A DNA stretch of 64,000 bases from Streptomyces lienomycini (GCF_027947595.1 NZ_CP116257.1:7128001-7192000); one strand, 5' to 3'. Numbered from the stretch's first letter, positions 7,472 through 17,129 are shown. Program-made: numbers and translations. The notes: a model not told the origin generated them from the sequence alone.

Positions 7472-9739
7472 GTGTCGAAGCCGCGTATCAGCGTGATCGT
7501 GCCGATTTACCAAGTGCAGTCCTTCTTGCCGGAGTGCCTCGACTCCATCCTCGAGCAGTCCTTCGGTGACATCGAGGTAATCGCCGTCAACGACTGCTCG
7601 CCCGACCGCTGCGGTGAGATCGTCGACGAATACGCCAAGGCCGACGAGAGGGTCCGGGCACTGCACCTGCCCGAGAACGTGGGCCTCGGCAGGGCACGCA
7701 ACGCGGGGATGGAGATGGCGCGCGGCGACTATCTCTTCTTCCTCGACAGCGACGACACGCTCACCCCCGGTTCGCTGCAGCTCATAGCGGACCGGCTGGC
7801 GCAGACCTCCGACCCGGACGTCCTGATCTTCGACTACGCGCGCACCTTCTGGTGGGGCGGGGAGACCCGCAACAGTCTGGCCTCCGTCTTTCGCACGGAG
7901 GGGCCGGAGGTCTTCACCGCGAAGCAGCGGCCGGAGTTCCTCACGCTGCTCATGGTGGTCTGGAACAAGGTCTACCGGCGCGACTTCATCGAGGAGCGCG
8001 GCTTCGAATTCCCGCCGGGATACTACGAAGACACTCCCTGGACCTTCCCGGTCCTGATGTCGGCCGACCGGATAGCCGCCCTGGACCATGTCGTGGTCCA
8101 CTACCGCCAGCGCCGCCAGGGCAACATCCTGCGCACCGTCAGCCGCAAGCACTTCGACATCTTCGACCAGTACGAGCGGGTCTTCGCCTTCATCGACAGC
8201 GACCCGTCCCTCGAAGAGTGGCGGGCCCAGCTCTTCAGCAAGATGATCGACCATTTCATCGCCATCCTGGCCAAGAACAACCGGGTGCCCGACGAGCTGC
8301 GTGCCGAATTCTTCGCTCTGGCCCACCGCCACTATCGGCGCTATCTGCCGGCGGGCTATGTGCGGCCCGAGGGGCACACCGGCCTGCGGCACGCGCTGAT
8401 CGGACGCGGCGCCTACCCGGTCTACCAGACGCTGAAGGTGGCCAACAAAGGCCGCCGCAAGGTCCGCAAGACGGTCCGCGCCACCCGGAAGAAGGCGGCC
8501 GGCAAGCGCATGGACCGCCATTACGAAACCGCGCTCAAGCAGCCCGTCGACGAGAATCTGGCCGTCTACTCGTCCTACTGGGGCCGCGGTTACGTGTGCA
8601 ACCCGGCCGCTCTGCACGCCAAGGCCAAGGAGATAGCCCCCCACGTCAAGGGTGTGGTGGTCGCCAAGCCGGGCGAGGTGAAGAAACTCCCGCCGGGCAC
8701 CGACTACGTGATACCGGGGACCCCCAGATACCTGGAGGTCATGGCGCGCGCCAAGTACTTCTTCAACAACGTCAACTTCGAGGACCGCTTCATCAAGCGG
8801 CCCGGTACCGTCCACGTGCAGACGCAGCACGGTACGCCGCTCAAGACCATGGGCATCCACCTGCTGCCCTACCCGGTCGCCGCCAAGGGCACGAACTTCA
8901 GGAAGCTCCTGGAGCGTTCGGACCGCTGGGACTTCTGCATCTCCTCCAACCGGTTCTCCTCGGAGATCTGGGAGCGGGCCTTCCCCTGCTCCTTCGCACC
9001 GCTGGAGAGCGGCTACCCCCGCAACGACGTCTTCTACAACTCGACCGCCGACGACGTCCGTCGCATCCGGGAAGAGCTGGGCATCCCGCGCGGCAAGACG
9101 GCCGTTCTGTACGCCCCGACCCACCGGGACTACACCACGAGCTACGTTCCCCAGCTCGACGTCGCCCGCCTCGCCGACGCCCTCGGTGACGGTTATGTGG
9201 TCCTCATGCGGGGCCACCACTTCTACGAGCAGACCCCGGAACTGCGGGCGCTGCAGGATTCGGCCCGGGTCATCGACGTCACCTCCCACACCTCCTCGGA
9301 GGAGCTGCAGCTCGCCGCGGACGTGCTGCTGGCGGACTACTCGTCGATCATGTTCGACTACGCCAACCTCGACCGGCCGATCGTGATCTACGCCAACGAC
9401 TGGGACGCGTACAAGATCTCCCGCGGTGTGTACTTCGACCTCATGGAGGAGCCGCCCGGCCACATCGCGCACTCCCAGAACGAACTGCACGACATATTCG
9501 TCAGTGGTGCCTGGCGGGACGAGCGGTCCGACGCCCTGCGGGACACCTTCCGCCGCAAGTTCTGCGAGTACGACGACGGCCGGGCCTCCGAGCGCGTCAT
9601 ACGGCAGATCATGCTGGGCGAGCCGGCGGAGAAGCTGCCGGTCCTGCCGCTGGACGAGCGGACACCGGCCCCGTCGCCCGCGGCCGCCGAGGCGGCGAGC
9701 CCCCAGTCGCCCGCGGTCGAGCAGTCCAGGGCCGCGTAA
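7472..9739 (+). CDS. bifunctional glycosyltransferase family 2 / CDP-glycerol glycerophosphotransferase (TagF-like)
   Basis: 755 residues. The N-terminal ~250 residues are a GT-A family 2 transferase: PRISVIVPIYQVQ at the start, VNDCSPD, GLGRARNAGM and the metal-binding LDSDD at 91-95. The C-terminal ~380 residues match the TagB/TagF polyglycerol- or polyribitol-phosphate polymerase family (VQTQHGTPLKTMG; later ADVLLADYSSIMFDYA and RPIVIYANDWDAY). The protein probably builds a teichoic-acid-like wall polymer at the inner membrane face from nucleotide-activated donors; the exact polymer is unknown. GTG at 7472 is preferred over TTG at 7457 because GGAAGAG lies six bases before it. Confidence 0.88.
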   Translation: MSKPRISVIVPIYQVQSFLPECLDSILEQSFGDIEVIAVNDCSPDRCGEIVDEYAKADERVRALHLPENVGLGRARNAGMEMARGDYLFFLDSDDTLTPGSLQLIADRLAQTSDPDVLIFDYARTFWWGGETRNSLASVFRTEGPEVFTAKQRPEFLTLLMVVWNKVYRRDFIEERGFEFPPGYYEDTPWTFPVLMSADRIAALDHVVVHYRQRRQGNILRTVSRKHFDIFDQYERVFAFIDSDPSLEEWRAQLFSKMIDHFIAILAKNNRVPDELRAEFFALAHRHYRRYLPAGYVRPEGHTGLRHALIGRGAYPVYQTLKVANKGRRKVRKTVRATRKKAAGKRMDRHYETALKQPVDENLAVYSSYWGRGYVCNPAALHAKAKEIAPHVKGVVVAKPGEVKKLPPGTDYVIPGTPRYLEVMARAKYFFNNVNFEDRFIKRPGTVHVQTQHGTPLKTMGIHLLPYPVAAKGTNFRKLLERSDRWDFCISSNRFSSEIWERAFPCSFAPLESGYPRNDVFYNSTADDVRRIREELGIPRGKTAVLYAPTHRDYTTSYVPQLDVARLADALGDGYVVLMRGHHFYEQTPELRALQDSARVIDVTSHTSSEELQLAADVLLADYSSIMFDYANLDRPIVIYANDWDAYKISRGVYFDLMEEPPGHIAHSQNELHDIFVSGAWRDERSDALRDTFRRKFCEYDDGRASERVIRQIMLGEPAEKLPVLPLDERTPAPSPAAAEAASPQSPAVEQSRAA

Positions 9740-9918
9740 CACCCGGTCGGGGCGTCGGCGTGCCGTGAGGAGCGTGCCGATGCCCGGCACCGGGTGTTGA
9801 CAGCCATGGCCCGTGTGTGCGAATACTCCCGTCCTGCCGTCCTCGGTGAGCCTGGCGGAACGGGGCGTACCGGCGCCACTGCTTTGCCTGACCTCTCACC
9901 TCCCCCAGGGGAAGGCCC

Positions 9919-10497
9919 ATGACAGGAACAGAAGAGAAGGTGGCCATGCAAGCCAGTGCCGGGCAGCGGCCCCACGCTGAGATCAGACGGGTCTGGCCGC
10001 GCGACGGTCACATCCGCATCCTCGGGACGGTCGTCACTGGCGGAGTGTCGGACGACGTCCCCGTGGACAAGTCGTGGACGTTGCGCCTCACCTCTCGCGA
10101 ACGGCCCGACCTTCCCGTCGAGACCGGTGCCCAGCGGTTCAAGGGCCGGCTCGTGCGCACCGTGACCCGCACCTCGCCCCCCACCCCGCGTCAGCTCTAC
10201 TTCCCCGTGGTCCACGACGGGGCGCGCTTCGAGACGGTCGTGCCGGTGCGCCGCCTCGCGGTCTGGGACGCGCTGCCCAGCGAGCACTGGGACCTGCACG
10301 TCCTCGCGACACGGGGCGGCAAGAAGGTGACCCTCCGGGTCGGCCGCCACCTCGACGACATGCCGGGCAAGAAGCAGATCGTGAAGTTCCCCGAGCAGTA
10401 CGAGGCGGGGGTCGCCGTGCTGCCGTACTACACCGACGGCGACGAACTCTCCATCCGCTGCGCCCGACGCGACGACTCCGACCGGAGCGCCACATGA
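9919..10497 (+). CDS. unknown protein in the wall-glycan transferase operon
   Basis: 192-residue soluble protein of unrecognised family. It is rich in predicted beta strands (GHIRILGTVVTGG, WTLRLTSRER, KVTLRVGRHL) and suggests a beta-sandwich rather than an enzyme with a familiar motif. No signal peptide or membrane segment is seen. A strong AGGGGAAGG ribosome site precedes the ATG. It sits between a TagF-like polymerase and a GT4 glycosyltransferase and overlaps the latter by four bases (ATGA), so a role in the same polymer pathway is likely by context only. Confidence 0.75.
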   Translation: MTGTEEKVAMQASAGQRPHAEIRRVWPRDGHIRILGTVVTGGVSDDVPVDKSWTLRLTSRERPDLPVETGAQRFKGRLVRTVTRTSPPTPRQLYFPVVHDGARFETVVPVRRLAVWDALPSEHWDLHVLATRGGKKVTLRVGRHLDDMPGKKQIVKFPEQYEAGVAVLPYYTDGDELSIRCARRDDSDRSAT

Positions 10498-11642
10498 AGC
10501 TGACGTACCTGATCTACAACGCGTTCGGCGTCGGCGGCACGGTCCGTACCGTGTTCAACCAGGCCAACGCCATGGTCGAGCGGGGTCACGACGTCGAGAT
10601 CGCGACCATGCTGCGCTACCACGAGGAGCCCCCCTTCCCGCTGGACCCGCGGGTACGGGTGACGGCGCTCGTGGACAACCGCTCCGGCACGTACGTGGAC
10701 TGGGACCGGTACGACGGCCCCGAGGACACCTCCTGGCACGACCGCTTCCCCGCAGGTGTGTCCAAGAACGCGGACAGCCGTCGCCGGATCAGCGCGATGA
10801 TCCGTTTCCTGCGCGGTCTGGACGACCGGATCGTGATCGGCACCCGACCCACGATCAACCTGATCATCGCCGAGTACACGGACCCGTCACTGGTCCGGGT
10901 CGTGCAGGAGCACGCGGGTCTGTCCACGCACAAGGGCGAGTGGCGCAAGGCCATCGACGCCGCCTACGTGAAGATGGACGCGCTCGTCTGCCTCACCGAA
11001 GCGGACCGCGAAGCCTACGCCGAGGCGTTCCCCGGCGTCCGCGTCGAGCGGATCCCGAACGCGCTGCACTCCCTGGACGTGCCGCGCAGCAGGCTCACCG
11101 CGCCCCAGGTCGTCAGCGCCGGACGGCTCGACGGCAACAAGGGCGTCGACAAGCTGATCGAGGCGTTCGGCCTGGTCGTGGAGGCCCACCCGGACTGGAC
11201 GCTGCGCGTCCACGGCGACGGCCCGGAGCTGGAGGCCCTGCGCAAGGCCGTCCGCGTCAGGCACCTGTACAACCACGTCTTCCTGATGGGTCCGACGCGC
11301 GAGCTCGACGAGCAGCTCGCGAAGGGCTCCATCTTCGCGATGAGTTCCAAGTCCGAGGGCTTCGGCATGGTGCTGCTGGAGGCCATGAACTGCGGCCTGC
11401 CGGTCGTCAGTTTCAACTGCCCGGTCGGCCCGCGGGAACTCGTCGCCGACGGCGTGGACGGCCTGCTCGTGCCCGAGCTGGACGTAAAGGCCCTGGCCGC
11501 GGGCATCATCCGCCTCATCGAGGACGAGGGGCTGCGCCGCACCCTGTCCCGGGCGGCCCTGCAGAAGGCAGCCGCCTACGGTCCCGACGTCGTCACCAAG
11601 TCGTGGGAAGACCTCTACGAGGTCCTGACCGCGGCGAAGTGA
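10494..11642 (+). CDS. glycosyltransferase family 4 (GT-B fold)
   Basis: 382 residues. The N-terminal half opens with MKLTYLIYNAFGVGGTVRTV, the glycine-rich acceptor-domain loop of GT4 enzymes. The C-terminal nucleotide-sugar domain shows VVSAGRLDGNKGVDKLIEAF, then GDGPELEAL, and the E-x7-E type motif in SKSEGFGMVLLEAMNCGLPVV. It likely adds a sugar to a wall or surface polymer made with the upstream TagF-like protein. The sugar and acceptor cannot be deduced. Translation is coupled to the preceding gene by the ATGA overlap. Confidence 0.88.
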   Translation: MKLTYLIYNAFGVGGTVRTVFNQANAMVERGHDVEIATMLRYHEEPPFPLDPRVRVTALVDNRSGTYVDWDRYDGPEDTSWHDRFPAGVSKNADSRRRISAMIRFLRGLDDRIVIGTRPTINLIIAEYTDPSLVRVVQEHAGLSTHKGEWRKAIDAAYVKMDALVCLTEADREAYAEAFPGVRVERIPNALHSLDVPRSRLTAPQVVSAGRLDGNKGVDKLIEAFGLVVEAHPDWTLRVHGDGPELEALRKAVRVRHLYNHVFLMGPTRELDEQLAKGSIFAMSSKSEGFGMVLLEAMNCGLPVVSFNCPVGPRELVADGVDGLLVPELDVKALAAGIIRLIEDEGLRRTLSRAALQKAAAYGPDVVTKSWEDLYEVLTAAK

Positions 11643-11661
11643 TCCCGGCGCGACGCCACCC

Positions 11662-11699
11662 GGCCGCCGAGGCACCGTTCCCCACGGTGCCCGGCGGCC
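11662..11699. terminator. bidirectional hairpin between the GT4 gene and bldA
   Basis: A strong stem: GGCCGCC plus GGCACCG pairs with CGGTGCC plus GGCGGCC around a short TTCCCCA loop. It lies between two convergent transcription units (the GT operon on plus, the tRNA on minus) and could stop both. Confidence 0.7.
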
Positions 11700-11745
11700 T
11701 CGCCGCGCTCTTGCCCCGGGTTCTGTGGGTACGCCGGAACAGGGA

Positions 11746-11832
11746 TGGTGCCCGGAGCCGGACTTGAACCGGCACGCCCTCGAAGGGGCAGCGAGGTTTA
11801 AGCTCGCCGTGTCTGCATTCCACCATCCGGGC
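11746..11832 (-). tRNA. bldA: tRNA-Leu(UAA), the bldA-type tRNA
   Basis: An 87-base tRNA with the 3' CCA encoded. The acceptor stem is GCCCGGA paired with TCCGGGC; the anticodon stem GCGAG/CTCGC encloses the loop CTTAAAC, giving anticodon UAA; a long variable arm marks a class II leucine tRNA. In Streptomyces the UAA tRNA-Leu is the only one that reads UUA efficiently and is known as bldA, required for aerial growth and antibiotic production. By eye I found no in-frame TTA codon in the protein genes of this window, consistent with them being core rather than bldA-dependent. Confidence 0.95.
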
Positions 11833-12225
11833 CGGCCATGGGCTCCGCTTCGCGTGCCCTGAGCCTATCGGGACGTACCTGCCGAACCGCGGGCGGGACG
11901 GCCGATGTTGTCTTATTTTATTGGCGCCTGAGGGAGCATCAGGTACCGGGTCAGGCCATCAGCACATGCCAACAGCCTTACGTGCGACGACCGGCCGTGT
12001 ACGCGGAATGACGGGATTTCACCGTCTCGACGAGGGCGTCCGCCCTGTTCTCGCCCGCCCCGTCCTCGGGGCCGTCCGTCATCCGCAGGTATGACACCGG
12101 CCCGTGGCCGTCCGACCGAAGTCGCCCCCGTAAACCGGAACAGCGGCTGACTACACGGCTCCGCCCGGCCGGGACGATGGATGACGTCCCCGAGCACACG
12201 CCGTACCGACAGGAGCGCCCTTCCC
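11833..12225. other. intergenic region between bldA and the first ABC transporter
   Basis: About 390 bases between two divergent units. It contains an unusually AT-rich patch near 11911-11922 (TCTTATTTTATT) within otherwise GC-rich DNA, followed by a short stem (CCTGA/TCAGG). It probably carries the bldA promoter (minus strand) and the ABC operon promoter (plus strand). I could not place either with confidence. Confidence 0.35.
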
Positions 12226-12996
12226 GTGACCACCGCACCCATCGCCGACCGGTCCACCCTCGTGGCCGCGCGCGCCACGGAGCTTTCCAAGATCTACGGC
12301 CAGGGCGAGACCCAGGTGGTCGCCCTGGACCGGGTCTCCATCGACTTCCGGCAGGCCGAGCTCACCGCGATCATGGGCCCGTCCGGCTCCGGCAAGTCGA
12401 CGCTGATGCACTGCGTGGCGGGCCTGGACACCTTCTCGTCCGGCTCCGTGCGCATCGGCGAGACCGAACTGAGCTCGCTCAAGGACAAGCAGCTCACCAA
12501 GTTGCGCCGGGACAAGATCGGCTTCATCTTCCAGGCGTTCAACCTGCTGCCGACGCTGACCGCGCTGGAGAACATCACCCTCCCGATGGACATCGCGGGC
12601 CGCAAGCCGGACAAGCAGTGGCTGGACTCCGTGATCCAGATGGTGGGGCTCTCCGGACGCCTCGGGCACCGCCCGGCCCAGCTGTCCGGCGGTCAGCAGC
12701 AGCGGGTCGCCGTTGCGCGGGCGCTGGCCTCCCGGCCGGAGATCATCTTCGGTGACGAGCCGACCGGCAACCTCGACTCGCGCTCCGGCGCCGAGGTCCT
12801 GGGCTTCCTGCGCAACTCGGTGCGGGAACTGGGCCAGACCGTGGTGATGGTGACACACGACCCGGTGGCCGCCGCCTACGCGGACCGGGTGGTCTTCCTC
12901 GCGGACGGACGCATCGTCGACGAGCTGTACGGGCCGACGGCCGACTCGGTGCTCGACCGCATGAAGCGGTTCGACGCCAAGGGCCGCACCAGCTGA
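12226..12996 (+). CDS. ABC transporter ATP-binding protein (MacB/LolD type)
   Basis: 256-residue ATPase energising the permease downstream. All motifs are present: Walker A GPSGSGKST, Q-loop in FIFQAFNLLPTL, signature LSGGQQQR, Walker B IIFGDEP, and the H-loop VMVTHDP. The MacB/LolD subfamily works with FtsX-type permeases in lipoprotein or antimicrobial-peptide export rather than bulk import. GTG at 12226 was chosen because AGGAG lies ten bases upstream; an in-frame ATG at 12181 would add 15 residues but lacks a ribosome site. Closely similar to the ATPase at 42658-43446. Confidence 0.92.
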   Translation: MTTAPIADRSTLVAARATELSKIYGQGETQVVALDRVSIDFRQAELTAIMGPSGSGKSTLMHCVAGLDTFSSGSVRIGETELSSLKDKQLTKLRRDKIGFIFQAFNLLPTLTALENITLPMDIAGRKPDKQWLDSVIQMVGLSGRLGHRPAQLSGGQQQRVAVARALASRPEIIFGDEPTGNLDSRSGAEVLGFLRNSVRELGQTVVMVTHDPVAAAYADRVVFLADGRIVDELYGPTADSVLDRMKRFDAKGRTS

Positions 12997-13067
12997 CGCT
13001 CCCCGTCCGCTCCCCACCCCGTACGCCCACCCCCGTACCTCGTACGTCTGGACAGAGAAGACCCCCC

Positions 13068-15596
13068 ATGTTCCGTACCGCCTTGCGCAACGTCTTCGCG
13101 CACAAGGCCAGGCTGTTGATGACCGTGCTCGCCGTGATGCTCGGCGTGGCGTTCGTGTCGGGCACCCTGGTCTTCGCCGACACCCTCTCCAACGCCTTCC
13201 GCAACCAGTCGGCCAAGAGCTACCAGGACGTCGCCGTCGCCGTCACCTCGTACGCCGACCCGGACAACCCCAAGGAGTACGGCCTCTCCGGCGAGGTCCT
13301 CGACCGGATCTCCGCCGTGGACGGCGTCGCCGGGGTGTACGGCCGCGTCGAGGGCTTCGCCGGGGTCGCCGACCCCGACGGGAAGCTCATCGGCGTCGGC
13401 TGGTCCAACAAGGGCTCCAACTTCGCGCCCGGCAAGGACGGCAAAGACACCGCGTACACGTTCACCGACGGCTCCGGACCGGTGCGGGACGACCAGGTCG
13501 CCCTGGACGAGGAGTCCGCCGGCAAGGGCGAGTACGAGGTCGGCGACCGGGTGCGCGTCGCGACCAACGGCCCGGTGAAGGAGTACACCCTCAGCGGTGT
13601 GTTCACCACCGAGGACGGCGCCGTCAACGCGGGCGGCAGCCTCGTCCTCTTCGACACCGCCGTCGCGCAGAAGCAGTACCTCCAGCCGGGCTACTTCGAG
13701 GAGGCCACCGTCACCGCCGCGCCCGGCGCGGACGACGCGCGGATCCTGAAGGCGGTCGAGCCGCTGCTGCCGGAGACCGCCGAGGCCCGGACCGGGCAGG
13801 CGCTCGCGGACGAGCAGGCCGACCAGATCGAGCAGAGCATGGGCAACCTCAAGCAGGTCCTGCTCGGCTTCGCGGGCATCGCGCTCTTCGTCGGCGTCTT
13901 CCTGATCTCCAACACCTTCACGATGCTGGTCGCCCAGCGCACCAAGGAGATCGCCCTGATGCGCGCCGTCGGCGCGTCCCGCAGGCAGGTCACCCGCTCG
14001 GTGCTCGCCGAGGCCGCGCTGGTGGGCCTGGTGGCCTCGGCCGTCGGCTTCGCCCTCGGCGTCGGTCTGGCCGTCGGGCTGCGCTCCGGCATGGCCGCGT
14101 TCGGCATGAAGATGCCGGCCGGTCCGCTGGTCCTGTCCGCCACGCCGGTGGTCGCGGCGTTCGCGGTGGGCGTGCTGATCACGGTGTTCGCCGCCTGGCT
14201 GCCCGGCCGCCGGGCCGCGAAGATCCCGCCGGTGGCGGCCATGAACAGCGTCCACGCGGTGGCCACCACCAAGTCGCTGGTGGTGCGCAACTCCATCGGC
14301 GCGGCCGTCACCGCCCTCGGTGCGGCGGGGATCGTGGCGGGCGCCTCGGCCGGCGGCGACGACGGCCGGATGTACATCGGGGCGGGCGCGTTCCTCGCGC
14401 TGATCGGCGTGATCGTCCTGATCCCGCTGCTGTCCCGGCCCGTGATCGCACTCGTCCGTCCGCTGCTCGTCGGCCCCTTCGGGGTGGCGGGCAAGCTGGC
14501 CGGCCAGAACGCGGTCCGCAACCCGCGCCGCACCGGTGCCACCGCCTCGGCACTGGCGATCGGACTGACGCTGGTGACCGCCCTGTCGGTGCTCGGCGTC
14601 ACGGTCGGCGCGGCCATCGACAAGATGACCACGGACAACATCAGGGCCGACTACATGGTCTCGATGGCCAACGGGGACGACCTCGACCGGTCCGCGCTGA
14701 CGGCCCTGGAGAAGGCCGACGGCGTGTCCGCGGTGTCGCCGCAGCAGGACGCCTACTTCCGGGTCGACGGCGAGTTCGTGTCCGCCTCGGCGGTCGCCCC
14801 CGGCGACATCGAGAAGGTCCTGACCGTCGACGTCGTCAGCGGCAGCGCGGACTCGCTCGCGCAGGGCCGGATCGCGGTCGCCGAGAAGACGGCCGAGAAC
14901 AGGGGCTGGAAGCCCGGCGACACCGTCCCCGTCACCTTCGACGACGACGAGAGGGCCACGCTGACGGTCGGCGCCGTCTACAAGGACAGCGAGTTCCTCT
15001 CCCCCGTCCTCGTCGACCGGAAGGTCATGGCCCCGCACGAGGCGAAGCCGTCCATCCGGCAGATCTTCGTGAAGGTCGACGGCGGCCAGTCCACGGCGAA
15101 CGAGAAGGCCCTCGTCGACGCGCTCGGCGACAATCCCGCGATCACCGTGATGGACCGGCAGGACATCCGCGACGAGTTCGGCGGCGCCATCAACACCCTG
15201 CTGAACGTCATGTACGGCCTGCTGGCGATGGCCCTGATCATCGCGGTCCTGGGCGTCGTCAACACCCTCGCGATGTCCGTCTTCGAACGGCAGCAGGAGA
15301 TCGGCATGCTGCGCGCGATCGGTCTGGACCGGCGCCGGGTGAAGCGGATGGTGCGGCTGGAGGCCGTCGTCATCTCGGTGTTCGGCGCGGTGGTCGGCAT
15401 CGCTCTCGGCACGTTCCTCGGCTGGGCGATCGGCGAGACCGTCGCCGCCGAGATCCCCGGGTACGCGCTGGTCCTGCCCTGGGACCGGATCGGGATCTTC
15501 GTGGTGCTGGCCGGTCTGGTGGGCGTCCTCGCCGCCCTGTGGCCGGCCCGCAACGCCGCCCGGCTGAACATGCTGAACGCGATCAAGACCGAGTGA
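13068..15596 (+). CDS. FtsX/MacB-type ABC transporter permease
   Basis: 842-residue permease. An N-terminal membrane helix (LLMTVLAVMLGVAFVSGTLVFADT) is followed by a ~200-residue extracytoplasmic domain, then a first FtsX block with three helices (from about residue 262). A second N-anchored periplasmic-type domain follows, and a closing FtsX block ends RLNMLNAIKTE. This duplicated layout is the common actinobacterial form. It pairs with the ATPase 71 bases upstream. The substrate is unknown; export of lipids, lipoproteins or peptides or resistance to cell-envelope drugs would fit the family. Confidence 0.9.
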   Translation: MFRTALRNVFAHKARLLMTVLAVMLGVAFVSGTLVFADTLSNAFRNQSAKSYQDVAVAVTSYADPDNPKEYGLSGEVLDRISAVDGVAGVYGRVEGFAGVADPDGKLIGVGWSNKGSNFAPGKDGKDTAYTFTDGSGPVRDDQVALDEESAGKGEYEVGDRVRVATNGPVKEYTLSGVFTTEDGAVNAGGSLVLFDTAVAQKQYLQPGYFEEATVTAAPGADDARILKAVEPLLPETAEARTGQALADEQADQIEQSMGNLKQVLLGFAGIALFVGVFLISNTFTMLVAQRTKEIALMRAVGASRRQVTRSVLAEAALVGLVASAVGFALGVGLAVGLRSGMAAFGMKMPAGPLVLSATPVVAAFAVGVLITVFAAWLPGRRAAKIPPVAAMNSVHAVATTKSLVVRNSIGAAVTALGAAGIVAGASAGGDDGRMYIGAGAFLALIGVIVLIPLLSRPVIALVRPLLVGPFGVAGKLAGQNAVRNPRRTGATASALAIGLTLVTALSVLGVTVGAAIDKMTTDNIRADYMVSMANGDDLDRSALTALEKADGVSAVSPQQDAYFRVDGEFVSASAVAPGDIEKVLTVDVVSGSADSLAQGRIAVAEKTAENRGWKPGDTVPVTFDDDERATLTVGAVYKDSEFLSPVLVDRKVMAPHEAKPSIRQIFVKVDGGQSTANEKALVDALGDNPAITVMDRQDIRDEFGGAINTLLNVMYGLLAMALIIAVLGVVNTLAMSVFERQQEIGMLRAIGLDRRRVKRMVRLEAVVISVFGAVVGIALGTFLGWAIGETVAAEIPGYALVLPWDRIGIFVVLAGLVGVLAALWPARNAARLNMLNAIKTE

Positions 15597-15616
15597 CCTC
15601 GCCGCGGCGCGGAACA

Positions 15617-15659
15617 CCGAAGGGCCGGGCTCCCCGCACGGGGGCCCGGCCCTTCGGGT
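15617..15659. terminator. bidirectional terminator between ABC permease and cyclopropane synthase genes
   Basis: A long near-perfect stem: CGAAGGGCCGGGC and CCCC pair with GGGG and GCCCGGCCCTTCG around a GCAC loop. The flanking genes converge, so it can serve both strands. Confidence 0.8.
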
Positions 15660-15669
15660 CGTGGGGGGG

Positions 15670-16986
15670 TCAGGTTCGGCCGGGCGCGCTCCACACGCGG
15701 GCGCGCAGCGGCAGACCGGAGTCGCCGGAGCCGGGGGTCCGAACGGCGAGGACCTGGTTGACGCCGATGCGGTTGCGCTCGAAGGAGAGCGCGGACGCGG
15801 CCATGTACAACTGCCAGACCCGGGCGCGGCCGGGGCTGACCAGCCGGGTGGCCGTCGCCCAGTCGGACTCCAGGTTGGCGACCCAGCGGCGCAGCGTGAG
15901 CGCGTAGTGCTCCCGGATCGACTCCACGTCGCGCACCTCGAACCCGGCGCGCTCCAACTGGGTGACGGTGGTGCCGACGGGGGCCAGTTCGCCGTCGGGG
16001 AAGACGTAGGCGTCGATGAACTCGTCGACGCTGTAGGCGGACTCGTCCCGCTGGGGCCGTCGGGCGATCTGGTGGTTCAGCAGCCGACCGCCCGGTGTGA
16101 GGAGCCGGTGCAGGTCGGTGGCGTACTCCAGGTAGCGCTCGGCTCCGACGTGCTCGGCCATGCCGATGGAGGAGATGGCGTCGTACGGCCCGTCGACGAC
16201 GTCCCGGTAGTCCTGGACGCGGATCTCCACCCGGTCGGTGAGGCCCTCGTCGGCGACGCGCTTGCGGGCGTACGCGGCCTGCTCCTGCGACAGGGTGACG
16301 CCGACGACGTGGACGCCGTGCTCGCGGGCCGCGTGGATCGCCATGGAGCCCCAGCCGCAGCCGACGTCCAGGAGGCGCTGGCCGGGGGCCAGGCCGAGCT
16401 TGCGGCTGACGAGTTCGAGCTTGTCGCGCTGGGCGTCCTCCAGGGTGCCGCCCTCGGCCGGGGGCGCCGGCCAGTAGGCGCAGGAGTACACCATGGACGG
16501 GCCGAGGACCAGTTCGTAGAAGTCGTTGCCGACGTCGTAGTGGTGGCTGATGGCCCGTCTGTCGCTGCGCTTGGTGTGCAGGTGGCCGCGGGCCCGGCGG
16601 ACCTCCTCGGGCGGCGGCGCGGGCGGCAGCGGCGGTCCGGCGAGCTTCACCAGGCCCCGTACCGCGGCGCGTACGTCGGGGTCGCGCAGCGCCTCGACGA
16701 GGGTGCGGGCGTCGTCGCCGCGCTCCCAGATGAGGCCGGCCATCAGGTCGAGGGCGGTGTAGAGGTCGCCCTCGATGTCGAGGTCCCCGGCCACCCAGGC
16801 GCGGGCCAGGCCCAGTTCACCCGGTTTGAACAACAGGCGGCGCAGTGCCCTGCGGTTGCGGACGACGAGGGTCGGTGCGCCCGGCGGACCCGCCTGCGAA
16901 CCGTCCCAGGCGCGGATGCGCACCGGGAGAGGTGCCCCCAGCAACTGTTCGAAGAGGTTCTGCAGCCGCAGCGCGGCGTCAGCCAT
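15670..16986 (-). CDS. cyclopropane-fatty-acyl-phospholipid synthase (SAM-dependent)
   Basis: 438 residues. The C-terminal ~290 residues are a class I methyltransferase of the CFA/mycolic synthase family: HYDVGNDFYELVLGPSMVYSCAYW, the SAM-binding LLDVGCGWGSMAIHAA, GVTLSQEQAAYA, and the family SIGMAEHVG motif. It would transfer a methylene group from SAM to unsaturated phospholipid acyl chains at the membrane surface. The ATG at 16986 has GGAGG six bases upstream; the frame is open further upstream without a ribosome site. Shares its convergent terminator with the ABC permease. Confidence 0.92.
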   Translation of the reverse strand: MADAALRLQNLFEQLLGAPLPVRIRAWDGSQAGPPGAPTLVVRNRRALRRLLFKPGELGLARAWVAGDLDIEGDLYTALDLMAGLIWERGDDARTLVEALRDPDVRAAVRGLVKLAGPPLPPAPPPEEVRRARGHLHTKRSDRRAISHHYDVGNDFYELVLGPSMVYSCAYWPAPPAEGGTLEDAQRDKLELVSRKLGLAPGQRLLDVGCGWGSMAIHAAREHGVHVVGVTLSQEQAAYARKRVADEGLTDRVEIRVQDYRDVVDGPYDAISSIGMAEHVGAERYLEYATDLHRLLTPGGRLLNHQIARRPQRDESAYSVDEFIDAYVFPDGELAPVGTTVTQLERAGFEVRDVESIREHYALTLRRWVANLESDWATATRLVSPGRARVWQLYMAASALSFERNRIGVNQVLAVRTPGSGDSGLPLRARVWSAPGRT

Positions 16987-17129
16987 GGCATGCCTCCGTG
17001 ACGAGCGATCCCGGAATGTCCAACACCACGTAAACACCTGGGAGCCCGCGGTACAGTCCCCGGCGCGCGTTACGACTCGGCAAAATAGCTGTACACACCA
17101 ACGGATTTGTCGCGCGGGCGGCGCGACGC

